From assembly GCA_041690355.1 (NCBI GenBank), contig JAWLHK010000033.1, forward strand, positions 1-27,335: 27,335 nt of DNA, given 5' to 3'. The notes beneath the pieces are model-generated. The model did not search any database and had not been told where the DNA came from. It was given only the letters and a program-made list of their open reading frames with translations. Position 1 is the first letter of the stretch, and each line of letters starts with the position of its first letter. Below are positions 1-9,500 of this stretch, piece by piece. The stretch is from JAWLHK01 sp041690355 [NCBI: bacterium]. GTDB taxonomy: Bacteria; J088; JAWLBW01. A program made the translations under genes and the position numbers.

Positions 1-1
1 G

Positions 2-1114
2 CTTGCGGGGATCCTGCGGCCCGCCGGGGCCCCGCTGCGGGCCGACGACACCCCCATCGCCGTGTTTCCCGACGGCGTCTACTACGCCATCGAGTCGTTT
101 CCCGGCCGGTTCCGCGACGAGGCAGATCGGATTGTGGCCGTGGGCGCGCCGGGCGAACCCGAGGCTTCGTGGGCGCTGCTCCCCCAGACCGAGTCCACCG
201 CCGCCTGCGCGGGCGCGGGGCGGCGCTGGGACGGCGCCGCCTATCTGGCCCGCGACACCGTGCGCTGCCTGGGGCTGCAAGAGCCGGAGGGGCTGCCGCT
301 CATCGTGAGCCGGCCCGATTTTCTGCTGGACTTCGTGGCGCCGCCGGGCGACCGGCTGCGGGTGGTCATCGACGCGGGGCACGGGGGGCATGACGGGGGC
401 GCCCGGTCGCACGGCGGCGCGGCCGAAAAGGACATCACGCTCTCGCTCGCGCGCCTGTTCGTCGAGCGGCTCGCGCGGCAGCCGGGTTTCGAGGTCTATC
501 TGACGCGGACCGAAGACGAGTACCTGACGCTCGCCCAGCGGGCTGCCGTCGCCAACCGCGTGCAGGCCGATCTCTTCGTGAGCATCCACTGCAACTCGGG
601 CCGGCGCGAGGCGGCGCAGGGGGTCGAGGTCTTCATCGCCGGCCAGACCGCCGACGATCGCGAGGCCGCGCTGCTGGCCGCGACCGAGAACGCCGCGGCG
701 GCCGACGCGCCCATCGCGCGCAGCGACACCGAGGCGGTGCTCGCCGACCTGGCCGTGGCCGATCAGCTGCAGCACAGCGCGAAGGCGGCCGGCGCGGTGC
801 TGCGCACGGTGACCGAAGCGCTCGGCGCCGAGAGCCGGGGCGTCAAACGCGCCCCCTTCTGGGTGCTGCTCGGGTCGAACATGCCGAGCATGCTCATCGA
901 AACCGGATTTCTCACCAATGCGGCCGAGGCCGAACTCCTGCAGGACGACGCCTATCGCGCCCGCATGGCCCAGGCCTTTGCCGACGCCATGGCCGGCGTG
1001 CGCGAGTCGCTGCTACATCGAAGGGTACGAAAGCAACATGGTTCCTACGTCAACTCGGGTCCCGGGGGCCCTGCGCCCGCTGCGGCTCACGGCGAACTGG
1101 CTGCGCCACGCTGA
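2..1114 (+). CDS. N-acetylmuramoyl-L-alanine amidase (Amidase_3), 5'-truncated by window edge
   Basis: This is a zinc amidase that cleaves the amide bond between N-acetylmuramic acid and L-Ala of peptidoglycan, normally in the periplasm. The reading frame is open from base 2 with no convincing start, so the N-terminus (signal peptide and any targeting domain) lies outside the window. The Amidase_3 domain begins at about base 350 with VVIDAGHGG (first zinc His). It continues with EKD (zinc Glu), SIHCN (second zinc His) and MLIETGF (catalytic Glu), so all metal and catalytic positions are present. The ~100 residues upstream are not recognised and may be an AMIN-like or linker region. The frame runs past the domain and overlaps the start of rph by 77 nt, so the last ~25 residues are probably an unconserved tail. 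The tight overlap suggests co-transcription with rph and rdgB. Confidence 0.93.
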   Translation, partial: LAGILRPAGAPLRADDTPIAVFPDGVYYAIESFPGRFRDEADRIVAVGAPGEPEASWALLPQTESTAACAGAGRRWDGAAYLARDTVRCLGLQEPEGLPLIVSRPDFLLDFVAPPGDRLRVVIDAGHGGHDGGARSHGGAAEKDITLSLARLFVERLARQPGFEVYLTRTEDEYLTLAQRAAVANRVQADLFVSIHCNSGRREAAQGVEVFIAGQTADDREAALLAATENAAAADAPIARSDTEAVLADLAVADQLQHSAKAAGAVLRTVTEALGAESRGVKRAPFWVLLGSNMPSMLIETGFLTNAAEAELLQDDAYRARMAQAFADAMAGVRESLLHRRVRKQHGSYVNSGPGGPAPAAAHGELAAPR

Positions 1115-1790
1115 GGCGAGCTGCCTGATCGAAATCGGCAACACGCGCGTCATCGCCGCGGCCACGCTCGACACCGGCGTGCCCCCCTTTCTGCGCGGCA
1201 CGGGGCGCGGCTGGATCACGGCCGAATACGGCATGCTGCCGCGCAGCTCGCCCGAGCGCATCCAGCGCGAGGCCGCCAGGGGAAAACAGACGGGACGCAC
1301 GGTCGAGATTCAGCGCCTCATCGGCCGCGCCCTGCGCATGGCGGTCGATCTGGAAAAGCTGGGCGAATGCACGATCACGATCGACTGCGACGTGCTCGAC
1401 GCCGACGGCGGCACGCGCACGGCGTCGGTCACGGCCGGCTACGTGGCGCTGCACCTGGCGGTCGCCAACGCGATGGCGAAGGGAACGCTGACGGTCAACC
1501 CGCTCCTCGACGAGGTCGCGGCCGTGAGCGTCGGCATCGTCGGCGGGCAGCCGCAGCTCGATCTCGATTACGCCTGGGACAGCACGGCCGACGTCGACAT
1601 GAACGTCATCATGACGGGGTCGGGCAAGCTCATCGAGATCCAGGGGACGGCCGAGCACGCGCCCTTCAGCGAAGGCGAGCTGGCCGCGCTGCTCGCGCTC
1701 GCGAAGAAAGGCTGCGGCGAGCTGGTCGCGGCGCAGCGGGCGTGCCTGGCGCAGGCCCTGGGAGAACCGGGTTCTCCGAGGGGCGCATGA
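1038..1790 (+). CDS. rph: Ribonuclease PH
   Basis: Phosphorolytic 3'-5' exoribonuclease that trims the 3' ends of tRNA precursors; a cytoplasmic hexamer in known members. The product is 250 residues, near the usual family length. It shows the expected run of RNase PH motifs: an N-terminal RPL-type segment, [12 protein letters not shown], the [16 protein letters not shown] block, the [14 protein letters not shown] substrate-binding segment, [19 protein letters not shown] and the late DADVDMNV-like [13 protein letters not shown]. The ATG at 1038 was chosen over the longer open frame from 918 because the family begins just before this point and GA-rich bases (1018-1023 and 1029-1033) precede it. 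Its TGA overlaps the ATG of rdgB as ATGA, which indicates translational coupling. Placement beside tRNA genes fits its role in tRNA maturation. Confidence 0.97.
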   Translation: MVPTSTRVPGALRPLRLTANWLRHAEASCLIEIGNTRVIAAATLDTGVPPFLRGTGRGWITAEYGMLPRSSPERIQREAARGKQTGRTVEIQRLIGRALRMAVDLEKLGECTITIDCDVLDADGGTRTASVTAGYVALHLAVANAMAKGTLTVNPLLDEVAAVSVGIVGGQPQLDLDYAWDSTADVDMNVIMTGSGKLIEIQGTAEHAPFSEGELAALLALAKKGCGELVAAQRACLAQALGEPGSPRGA

Positions 1791-2416
1791 CGGCCGGCGG
1801 CGCCCGGCCGGTGCTCGTGGTGGCCACGGGGAATATGGGGAAGCTGCGTGAAATCCGCGCGCACCTGGAAGGCGTTCCCCTCGACGTCCGCTCGCTGGCG
1901 GATTTTCCGCCCATGGCTGCACCCGAAGAGGATCAGGATACCTTCGAGGGGAATGCGCGCCTCAAGGCCTGCTACTATGCGGAACGACTGGGCGCGTGGG
2001 TGCTCGCCGACGACAGCGGGCTCGAGGTCGACGCCCTCGGCGGGGCTCCCGGCGTGCACTCGGCGCGCTATGCGGGCGAGCAGGGGAACGACGAGGCGAA
2101 CAACGCGCGCCTGCTGCGTGAGCTCCACGGAGTTCCCGACGAGAAGCGTACCGCCCGGTTCCGCTGCGTTCTCTGCATCACGGGCGAAGGCCTGCCGGGC
2201 GGCGAGCGCTGCTTTTCGGGCGTCGTCGAAGGGCGCATCCTGCATGCGCCGCGCGGAACGGATGGGTTTGGCTACGATCCGCTCTTCTTTCACGAAGCGC
2301 TGGGCTGCACGACGGCCGAAATTCCCCTCGCCGAGAAGAACCGCATCAGCCACCGGGGCCAGGCCCTGGATGACCTGCGAGCATATCTTGAGTTACGAGT
2401 GACGAGTGACGAGTGA
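1787..2416 (+). CDS. rdgB: dITP/XTP pyrophosphatase (RdgB/HAM1 family)
   Basis: House-cleaning enzyme that hydrolyses dITP, ITP and XTP to monophosphates, keeping deaminated purines out of nucleic acids. The 209-residue product begins with the family signature [13 protein letters not shown]. It also has FEGNARLKA, the catalytic/metal segment [36 protein letters not shown] and [12 protein letters not shown]. The ATG at 1787 has GAGGGG three bases upstream and overlaps the rph stop. Unusually, the last eight codons and the stop (2390-2416, peptide ELRVTSDE) are made of a heptanucleotide repeat array. The original C-terminus has therefore probably been replaced or extended by repeat DNA, although the conserved domain is already complete before that point. 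Confidence 0.97.
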   Translation: MTAGGARPVLVVATGNMGKLREIRAHLEGVPLDVRSLADFPPMAAPEEDQDTFEGNARLKACYYAERLGAWVLADDSGLEVDALGGAPGVHSARYAGEQGNDEANNARLLRELHGVPDEKRTARFRCVLCITGEGLPGGERCFSGVVEGRILHAPRGTDGFGYDPLFFHEALGCTTAEIPLAEKNRISHRGQALDDLRAYLELRVTSDE

Positions 2417-2424
2417 CGAATCAG
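2390..2424. repeat. Heptanucleotide array, GAGTGAC type (5 units)
   Basis: Five consecutive 7-mers: GAGTTAC, three GAGTGAC, then GAATCAG. The array covers the 3' end and stop codon of rdgB. The related 7-mers GACGAAT and GTGACGA recur at 23334-23369 and 23438-23458. Confidence 0.85.
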
Positions 2425-2433
2425 GGGCGATTT

Positions 2434-2461
2434 ATAATTGACGATTTACGATTGACGATTT
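2434..2461. repeat. Heptanucleotide array, ACGATTG/ACGATTT type (4 units)
   Basis: Four 7-mers in phase: ATAATTG, ACGATTT, ACGATTG, ACGATTT. The array is AT-richer than its surroundings and starts ten bases after the preceding array. Confidence 0.8.
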
Positions 2462-2498
2462 GTCCGAAAGGACTTGTGCAGAGTGGTCCTAGCCTCGT

Positions 2499-2526
2499 TG
2501 GCGCTCAGCGCTTGGTGCTTGGCGCT
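2499..2526. repeat. Heptanucleotide array, TGGCGCT/CAGCGCT type (4 units)
   Basis: Four 7-mers: TGGCGCT, CAGCGCT, TGGTGCT, TGGCGCT. The same family recurs 21 kb away at 23397-23431. Confidence 0.8.
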
Positions 2527-2572
2527 TACCCCCCCCCTCGCTTTGCCTGCCTTCGTTCGGGCCCTTGCTTCT

Positions 2573-2600
2573 CAGGAATCAGGAATGAGGAATCAGGAAT
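2573..2600. repeat. Heptanucleotide array, CAGGAAT type (4 units)
   Basis: Four 7-mers: CAGGAAT twice, GAGGAAT, CAGGAAT. An array of four perfect CAGGAAT units lies at 26438-26465. Together with the three preceding arrays this fills most of the gap between rdgB and the tRNA promoter, which otherwise holds no gene I can support. Confidence 0.85.
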
Positions 2601-2625
2601 CAAGCGCGGCGCGGGAGGCCGATTC

Positions 2626-2654
2626 TTGCACGAATGGCCGCGCTTTGGTATGCT
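2626..2654 (+). promoter_or_regulatory. Sigma70-type promoter for the tRNA cluster
   Basis: TTGCAC (2626-2631), a 17-bp spacer, then TATGCT (2649-2654), about 58 bp before the first tRNA. Spacing and position fit a single promoter driving all five tRNA genes. Confidence 0.6.
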
Positions 2655-2712
2655 AATCGTTTCGCCTTGGCGCGTGTCCTGCGCCGCAGGCAGGGCTCTT
2701 TGACAGCATTGA

Positions 2713-2789
<77 letters not shown>

Positions 2790-2856
2790 TCTTGCACCCG
2801 TGCGGGACGCGATCCGAAAAGGCCGGGTGGTCCGAGAAACCCGTGGCGAAGAACAG

Positions 2857-2933
2857 GCGCCCGTAGCTCAGTTGGACAGAGCAACGGCCTTCTAAGCCGT
2901 GGGTCAGAGGTTCGAATCCTCTCGGGCGCGCCA
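2857..2933 (+). tRNA. tRNA-Arg(TCT)
   Basis: 77-nt cloverleaf: acceptor GCGCCCG/CGGGCGC, anticodon stem ACGGC/GCCGT with loop CTTCTAA (anticodon TCT), T loop TTCGAAT, encoded CCA. Confidence 0.97.
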
Positions 2934-2993
2934 TTACCGCCGCCGTGCCGACGCGCCGTTCGCGCGAAGCATCGCGGGGTTTGTACGTTTTGT

Positions 2994-3070
2994 GGTGGCT
3001 TTAGCTCAGTTGGTAGAGCGCCAGGTTGTGGTCCTGGATGTCACGGGTTCAAATCCCGTAAGTCACCCCA
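2994..3070 (+). tRNA. tRNA-His(GTG)
   Basis: Acceptor GTGGCTT/AAGTCAC with the extra 5' G (2994) opposite discriminator C, the hallmark of bacterial tRNA-His. Anticodon stem CCAGG/CCTGG with loop TTGTGGT (anticodon GTG); encoded CCA. Confidence 0.97.
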
Positions 3071-3108
3071 GTTTTTTCCGGTCCCCTTCGGCCCGTGAGC
3101 GAAGCAGC

Positions 3109-3185
3109 GCGCCCTTAGCTCAGCTGGATAGAGCATCAGGCTTCGAACCTGAGGGTCGGGGGTTCGAATCCCTCAGGGCGCACCA
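3109..3185 (+). tRNA. tRNA-Arg(TCG)
   Basis: 77-nt cloverleaf: acceptor GCGCCCT/AGGGCGC, anticodon stem TCAGG/CCTGA with loop CTTCGAA (anticodon TCG), encoded CCA. Second Arg tRNA of the cluster. Confidence 0.96.
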
Positions 3186-3256
3186 GTTTTCGACCGGCAG
3201 AGTTTTTCCGTGCGGCGCCGCCGTTCGGATGGTAAAATAAAGAGATATCCTGACTT

Positions 3257-3332
<76 letters not shown>

Positions 3333-3338
3333 AGTCGA

Positions 3339-3375
3339 AAGCGGGGTTTCGCGAAAGCGGAACCCCGCTTTTTTT
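3339..3375 (+). terminator. Rho-independent terminator of the tRNA operon
   Basis: Perfect stem AAGCGGGGTT / AACCCCGCTT around a 12-nt loop, followed directly by seven T residues. It starts seven bases after tRNA-Lys. Confidence 0.92.
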
Positions 3376-3506
3376 GTGCGCGGAGCGGGCAGGGGGGATG
3401 CAGCCGCGGGCCCGGGCGGGACTCCATTCCCGTCGCCTCCTTGCGTCGCCGGTTCCCTCCCGGCATGCCTCCGGCGAAGAAATATCGCGCCGCCCTGAGT
3501 TCTTCA

Positions 3507-3535
3507 TTGTCCAGCAGCGGGCGAATTGCTATGAT
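3507..3535 (+). promoter_or_regulatory. Promoter of the giant lipoprotein gene
   Basis: TTGTCC (3507-3512), 17-bp spacer ending in TGC, then TATGAT (3530-3535), which gives an extended -10. It leaves a leader of about 40 nt before the ATG at 3583. Confidence 0.55.
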
Positions 3536-3582
3536 CTGGAGCGCTCTGCTCCATGACGGTCAGCGGAGCCGAAAGGTTCCCC

Positions 3583-6500
3583 ATGCGATATCTTCTGCTT
3601 GCGCTCACGTTGACGGCCGTCGCGGCGGCCGGGTGCCGTTCGGAGACCGAGGCGCCGGGCGGCCCCCGCCTGGTCGAAGTCGCCCCTGCTGCGGCGGCGC
3701 CCGGAGATCTGGTCACCGTGATCGGAAGCGGACTTGGACGTTCCGGGATGCTCTTTCTCGGCGACGTGCGTGTGGAGGCGTCGTCATGGTCTGACCGCGA
3801 AATCCACGTCACGGTGCCGCCGCTGCCGCCGGGGACGGTCACGCTCTTCGTGGTGACCGGTGAGAAGAGCAACGAACTCGAGTTTGAAGTGCTCGAGGCG
3901 CCGGCCGCGCGGCCCCCGTCCCTCACGTCGGTGGCCCTGGGCGCCGGCCCCTTCTACACGAACGATACTCTCGTCGCGAAGCCCGCGGGGTGGAAGAGCG
4001 AGAGCGGCGCCGAGCCGGACTATGCCTACGCCTGGTCGGTCAACGGCACGGCCGCCGTGGGGTTCGGCGATTCGCTCCCCGGGTACGCGTTTCAGAAGGG
4101 TGACCGCGTTCAGGTACGGGTGACCCCGCGCGAAGGTGACCGCGAGGGCGAACCGGTCGACTCGAACACGATTGTCATCGCGAACGCCCGTCCGGTGGTC
4201 GACAGCGTGCGGCTCGGCGCCGGCCCGGTCGACGTCACGGGAACCTTGACCCTGGCCGGCGTCGGCGTCAGCGATCTCGACTATGACGTGATTACGCTCG
4301 CCCATCAGTGGGTCGTCAACGGCACGCCACTGCCCTCAGAGACCGGCGCCACGCTGGCCGCCGCCGGCTTGGCCAAGGGCGATTCCGTCCTCCTTCGCGT
4401 GCGCCCCTTCGACGGCGAAGACCATGGGGCGTGGGTCGACTCCGGCGCCATCGTCATTCAGAACGCGGTTCCCGCGGTCGCCGGCGTCACGTTCGCGGCC
4501 GACGGATACACGGCCGGCGAGGCGGTGATCGCGGTTCCCCACGGCGCAACCGATCCGGATGGCGACGCCCTGAGCTGGCAGTTCGCGTGGACGCGGGACG
4601 GCGTGGCGCTCGACGGTGTCGAGACCGATACGCTGCCCGGCGGCCTGACCACGCGGGGGAGCACGGTGGCGGTGCGCGCGCGGCCGTTCGACGGCGAAAG
4701 CTACGGCGAGTGGAGCGAGAGCGCGCAGACGGTCATCGCCAATGCGCCGCCGGCTCTCGCGTCCGTTTCCATCGCCGGCGGACCGTTTCAAACCGACGAT
4801 ACCCTGACGGCCGTTCCGTCGGGGTGGAGCGACGCCGACGACGATACGCCCGGGTACGAATTTGCGTGGACGGTGAACGGCCTTCCGGTCCCCGGCGAAA
4901 TTGCGGCGACGCTCGGGGGGAACCGGTTCGAGAAGGGAGACGTCGTCGCAGTCGCGGCCCGCCCGTTCGACGGGCTGAGCTTCGGAGCCTGGGTGGACTC
5001 TGTGCCGGTCGTGATCGAAAACTCCCCGCCCGCATTTCCGCAGTTCGCTTCGGCCGTGCTCGGCAGCGGGTATGGCGCTGATGCGGTGATCGGCGTTCTC
5101 GTGACCGGGTGGAGCGATCCGGATGGCGATGTGCCCGGATATCGTTTCGAATGGTCGGTGAACGGCACGGCCGTTACCGATGTGGCCGATGCAGCCCTGA
5201 GCGGAGAGTACTTCGCCCGGGGAGACGTCGTGCGTGTGCGCGTCTGGCCGTTCGATGGCGAGTCAAGCGGCGATCCCATCGACAGCAACGAGACGGTCAT
5301 CGTGAATTCCGCCCCGCGGTTGACGGCCGTGACGCTCGGCGCGGGCCCGTTCCGCACCGAGACCACGTTGTCACCGGCGGAACTTCAGGTCGAAGATCCG
5401 GACGGCGATGCGCTGACGTTCGCCTACCGGTGGAGCGTGAACGGCTCTGCGCTGGCGGTGACCACGGCTTCGCTGGATCCTTCGTGGTTCCACAAGGGCG
5501 ATACGGTCACCGTCGCCGTGCAGGCGTTCGACGGCGCCGCCTACAGCGAGTGGCTGGAGAGCGCCGCCGTCACCATCGTCAACACGCCGCCGACCCTCGC
5601 CTCAGCCTCGCTGGGCACGGGCCCGTTCCGCACGAACGATACGCTCTCGGTCACGGTGTCGGGGTGGTTCGATGCGGATGGCGATACGGCCGGCTACGGG
5701 TACGCGTGGTTTGTGAACGGCGTCACGGTCGCCGGCGAGACCGCGGCGTCGCTGAGCGGAACGCATTTTTCGCGCGGAGACGAGGTCGTCTGCGCGGTCA
5801 CCCCCCACGACGGCGAGGAGAGCGGAATCGCGGTGCTCTCCAATTTCGTCCCCATCGACAACACGCTGCCCGAGGCCCTGGCCCTCTCGCTGACGCCGGC
5901 TACCGCGTATACGACGACGGATCTCATTGCACAGTGGACCTTCGCCGACGACGACCAGCAGGTCGACGCCGGAAGCGCGGTGCGCTGGTTCCGTAACGGG
6001 ACCCGCGAGAACACGCTCGATGACGAGCTGGCCCTCCCGGCGGCGCAGACGGCCAAAGGCGAAGTCTGGCACTTCGAAGTGACCCCCTGGGACGGCATCG
6101 ACTGGGGGGCCACGGTGACCTCGTCTGCCGTCCTCATTCTGAATACGCCGCCGACGCTGGCCGCGTTCAGCATCGGCGAGGGGCCCTTCTACCGCGATTC
6201 GGTCCTCTCCGTGCCACCCCTCACGGCCGAAGACCTCGACAACGACGGGCAGACCTACGTCTACCGGTGGCTGGCCGACGGCACCGAGGTCGGCACCACG
6301 TCGACGCTGTCGGGGGCGGTGCTGACCCGGGGCACGGCAATCCAGGCTGCCGCGCGTGCGTTCGATGGCGAGGCCTACTCCGAGTGGGCCTACGGTAATG
6401 TCGTCACCATTGCAAACAGCCCCCCGTCGATCACCGGCGTGACTCTGAGCGCGGCGGTCCTCGGCGCCGGCGATCCGATTGCTGTCGCCGGCATCTTTGG

Positions 6501-9500
6501 CTGGCAGGATATCGACGGCGACACCCCTGGCTATACCTATGAGTGGTACGTCAACGGCGGCCTTGTGGCCGATGTCGCCGCGTCCGCATTCCCCGCCGGG
6601 AGGCTGGCCGAGGGGGATGAGATTTTCGCGCGCGTGCGCCCGGCCGACGGCATCGACACGGGCAACCCTGTGGACAGTGCCGTCTTGCTGGTTCTCCCGC
6701 GCCCCGCCATCGACAGCCTCAGTGCCTCCGCAAGCTACTACCCGGCGATCGTGACGGCATCGGGCCAGAACTTCGGTGCGGCACAGGGGACCGGCCAGGT
6801 TCTCGTGGGCGGCGTCGCCGCCGCGATTGTCAGCTGGTCGTCGACGGTCATCGAATTCACGGTTCCCCCCGGCGCGCCGGGCGGCGCTGTCGAGGTCATC
6901 GTCCGCGCCGACACGGGGCTCGAGAGCGCGCCTGCGGGCTTGACGCTTCTGCCGCGCCTCGTCGCGGTTACGCCGTCTGCGGGATGGACGAATGCCACCG
7001 TCGCGGCAACGGGGTATCACTTCGGATCGCCGCAGGGGTCCGGCGAACTGCATTTCAACGGGGCTCCTGCGGCGGTATTCGCCTGGTCGAACGCGGCGAT
7101 CGATTTCCAGGTGCCCGTCGGCCTTGCTTCGGGGACCTATGACGTCGCCGTCCAGAGCGGGGTCGCCTTCAGCAATTCCGTTACCTTTGCGATCATCCCC
7201 ACGCCGCTCGAAACTCCGGTGAACCTCACGGCGGTCTCGGGGGCGGTCGGCGAAGCGACCGTCACCTGGGACGATACGAATTGGGCGGAATCCGGGTATC
7301 AGGTGGAACGCAGGACGACCGACTCCACGTTCACCGTTGTGGCGACCTTGCCGGCCGATTCCGCGCTCTTCCAAGATACCGGACTCATGCCGGGCGCGGA
7401 GTATACGTATCGCGTCATCGCTTTCAACGGACCTGAACTGTCGCCGTACAGCAACGCGGATACCGCAACGGTGCGCGGCGGAACGTTTGCACCGGTGTCG
7501 CTGGCGGCAGGGGGCAATCACACCTGCGCCATTGTCGAAGACGGTCGCGTGCGCTGCTGGGGGTGGAACTATCACGGGCAGCTCGGCGACGGGACCACGG
7601 AGCGTGCCCCTGTGGCGACGACGGTGAAGGGAATTTCCGGCGTGGTGCAGCTTGCCGCCGGTTCCAATCATACCTGTGCCCTTACCGGCGATGGCGCCGT
7701 AACCTGCTGGGGCGAGAATTCATTCGGCCAGTTGGGCAACGGAACGCAGATTGGAACGCTGACGCCGATGGCGAGTTCCTTCACCGCGGGGGTCGAAGCC
7801 ATCACGGCAGGCGACTATCATATGTGCGCCCTTCTGCAAACCGGGGCGTTGCATTGCTGGGGGGATAATGCATACGGCCAGCTTGGCGACGGGAGTACTA
7901 CAACCCGCACCTCACCTGTGACCGTGAGCGGCTTGAGCTCCGGCGTCGCCGGCGTTGATGCGGGAGGCATTCATACCTGCGCGGTTCTGGATACGGGCGG
8001 CGTGAAGTGCTGGGGATACAACGGCGGGGGACGTCTCGGAAACGGCTCGACGGCCACCAGTTACCTGCCGGTGAACGTGTCGGGCCTCAGCGGTGCGACG
8101 GCGGTATCTGCCGGCGGGAGTCAATCGTGTGCAATCGCCGGTGGGGCGCTCTATTGCTGGGGGCTGGGCGGGCTGGGCCAGACCGGCGACGGCGCGTACA
8201 CGAACCGAAACGTGCCCGTGAGCGTTCTCGGCATGGGTTCGGGCGTCACGCAGATCACGACGGGGACATTGCACACCTGCGCGCTGAAATCCGACGGAGC
8301 CGTGTATTGCTGGGGTTACAACTCCAACGGACAGGTGGCCGACGAATCCTTTGCCAAAACCGGTTTCCCCTTCCGGGTCGCGCTGCCGCTGCGCACCAGT
8401 GCCGTATTCGGCGGCGACTACCATACCTGCGCCCTGCAGGTGACTGGCGAGGTCGACTGTTGGGGGATGAACAGCGAGGGTGAACTGGGCGCCGATTACC
8501 TCTCGGTGCGGGGCGCGCCCGCGCCGGTGGTCGGCACCGAAACCCCCGCCGCGCTGTTCGCCGACGCCTTTGACAGCGGCACGGCCGACGCGGCAGACTG
8601 GGCGCTCCTGCAGGGCGACGCCGCCGTCTCCGGCCTTTATGCCCACTCGGCCTCCTATGCGCTGACCCTCGGGGCCGGCGGATCGGCAAGTACGGTCCTC
8701 TTCGATGCGAGCAGCTGCGCGCAGGGGGTGCGCTGGCAGTATTACGGCAAGCGCGGCCCCGAGGCGCCCGGAGCCGACGTGGCGCTTCTGCTCCGCTATC
8801 GTCCTTCGGCCGGGGGGTGGCTGACCGCAGACGAATGGAGCGGCTCCGGCGGCGTGGATTCGGATTTCATCTTCCGTACCGGCACGCTCCCCGGCGACGC
8901 CGCCCACACCGAGCTCCAGTTCGAATTCTCGAACTCGTCGGCAACGGCCGGCCAGGACCACTTCCGGGTCGACGATTTCGTGGTCGAGTGCGCCGAGCCT
9001 GCGCCGCAGTACCCGGTCTCGGTCTTCTATGACGACATGGAGGCCGGCGACAATGGGTGGGCCGCGGTGTCTCTGGCGGGTACCATCAAGTGGCACCGTA
9101 TCGCGGAGCCGACCTGTTCGCCGAGCGCCTCTTCGCCGAGCGCAAGCTGGTACTTCGGTACCGATGCCACCTGTTCCTTTGCCGCCACCAACCGCGTGGC
9201 CGGCCGGCTCATTTCGCCGCCGGTCTTCGACCTGGTCGAAAATGCGGAGCTGAGTTTCCATTGGCGCAAGGGCACCGAGTGCACCTCCTGCGATTACGAC
9301 AAGGCGACGGTGCAGATTTCGGCCGACCAGGGGGCGACCTGGACGCAGGTTCTGCAGGTGAACTACAACTCGGCCTCCTGGCTGCCGATGACCGGGATCA
9401 GTCTCGCCGCCTGGGCGGGTCAAGATATTCGCATCGGCTTCAAGTTCGACAGCGTCGACGGGGCTTCAAACTCATTTCTCGGATGGATGATCGACAACGT

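Noticed and set aside
5602-7671. 689-residue minus-strand open frame inside the lipoprotein gene
   Set aside because: Antisense shadow of the repeat region; composition is Arg-rich and no motif is visible.
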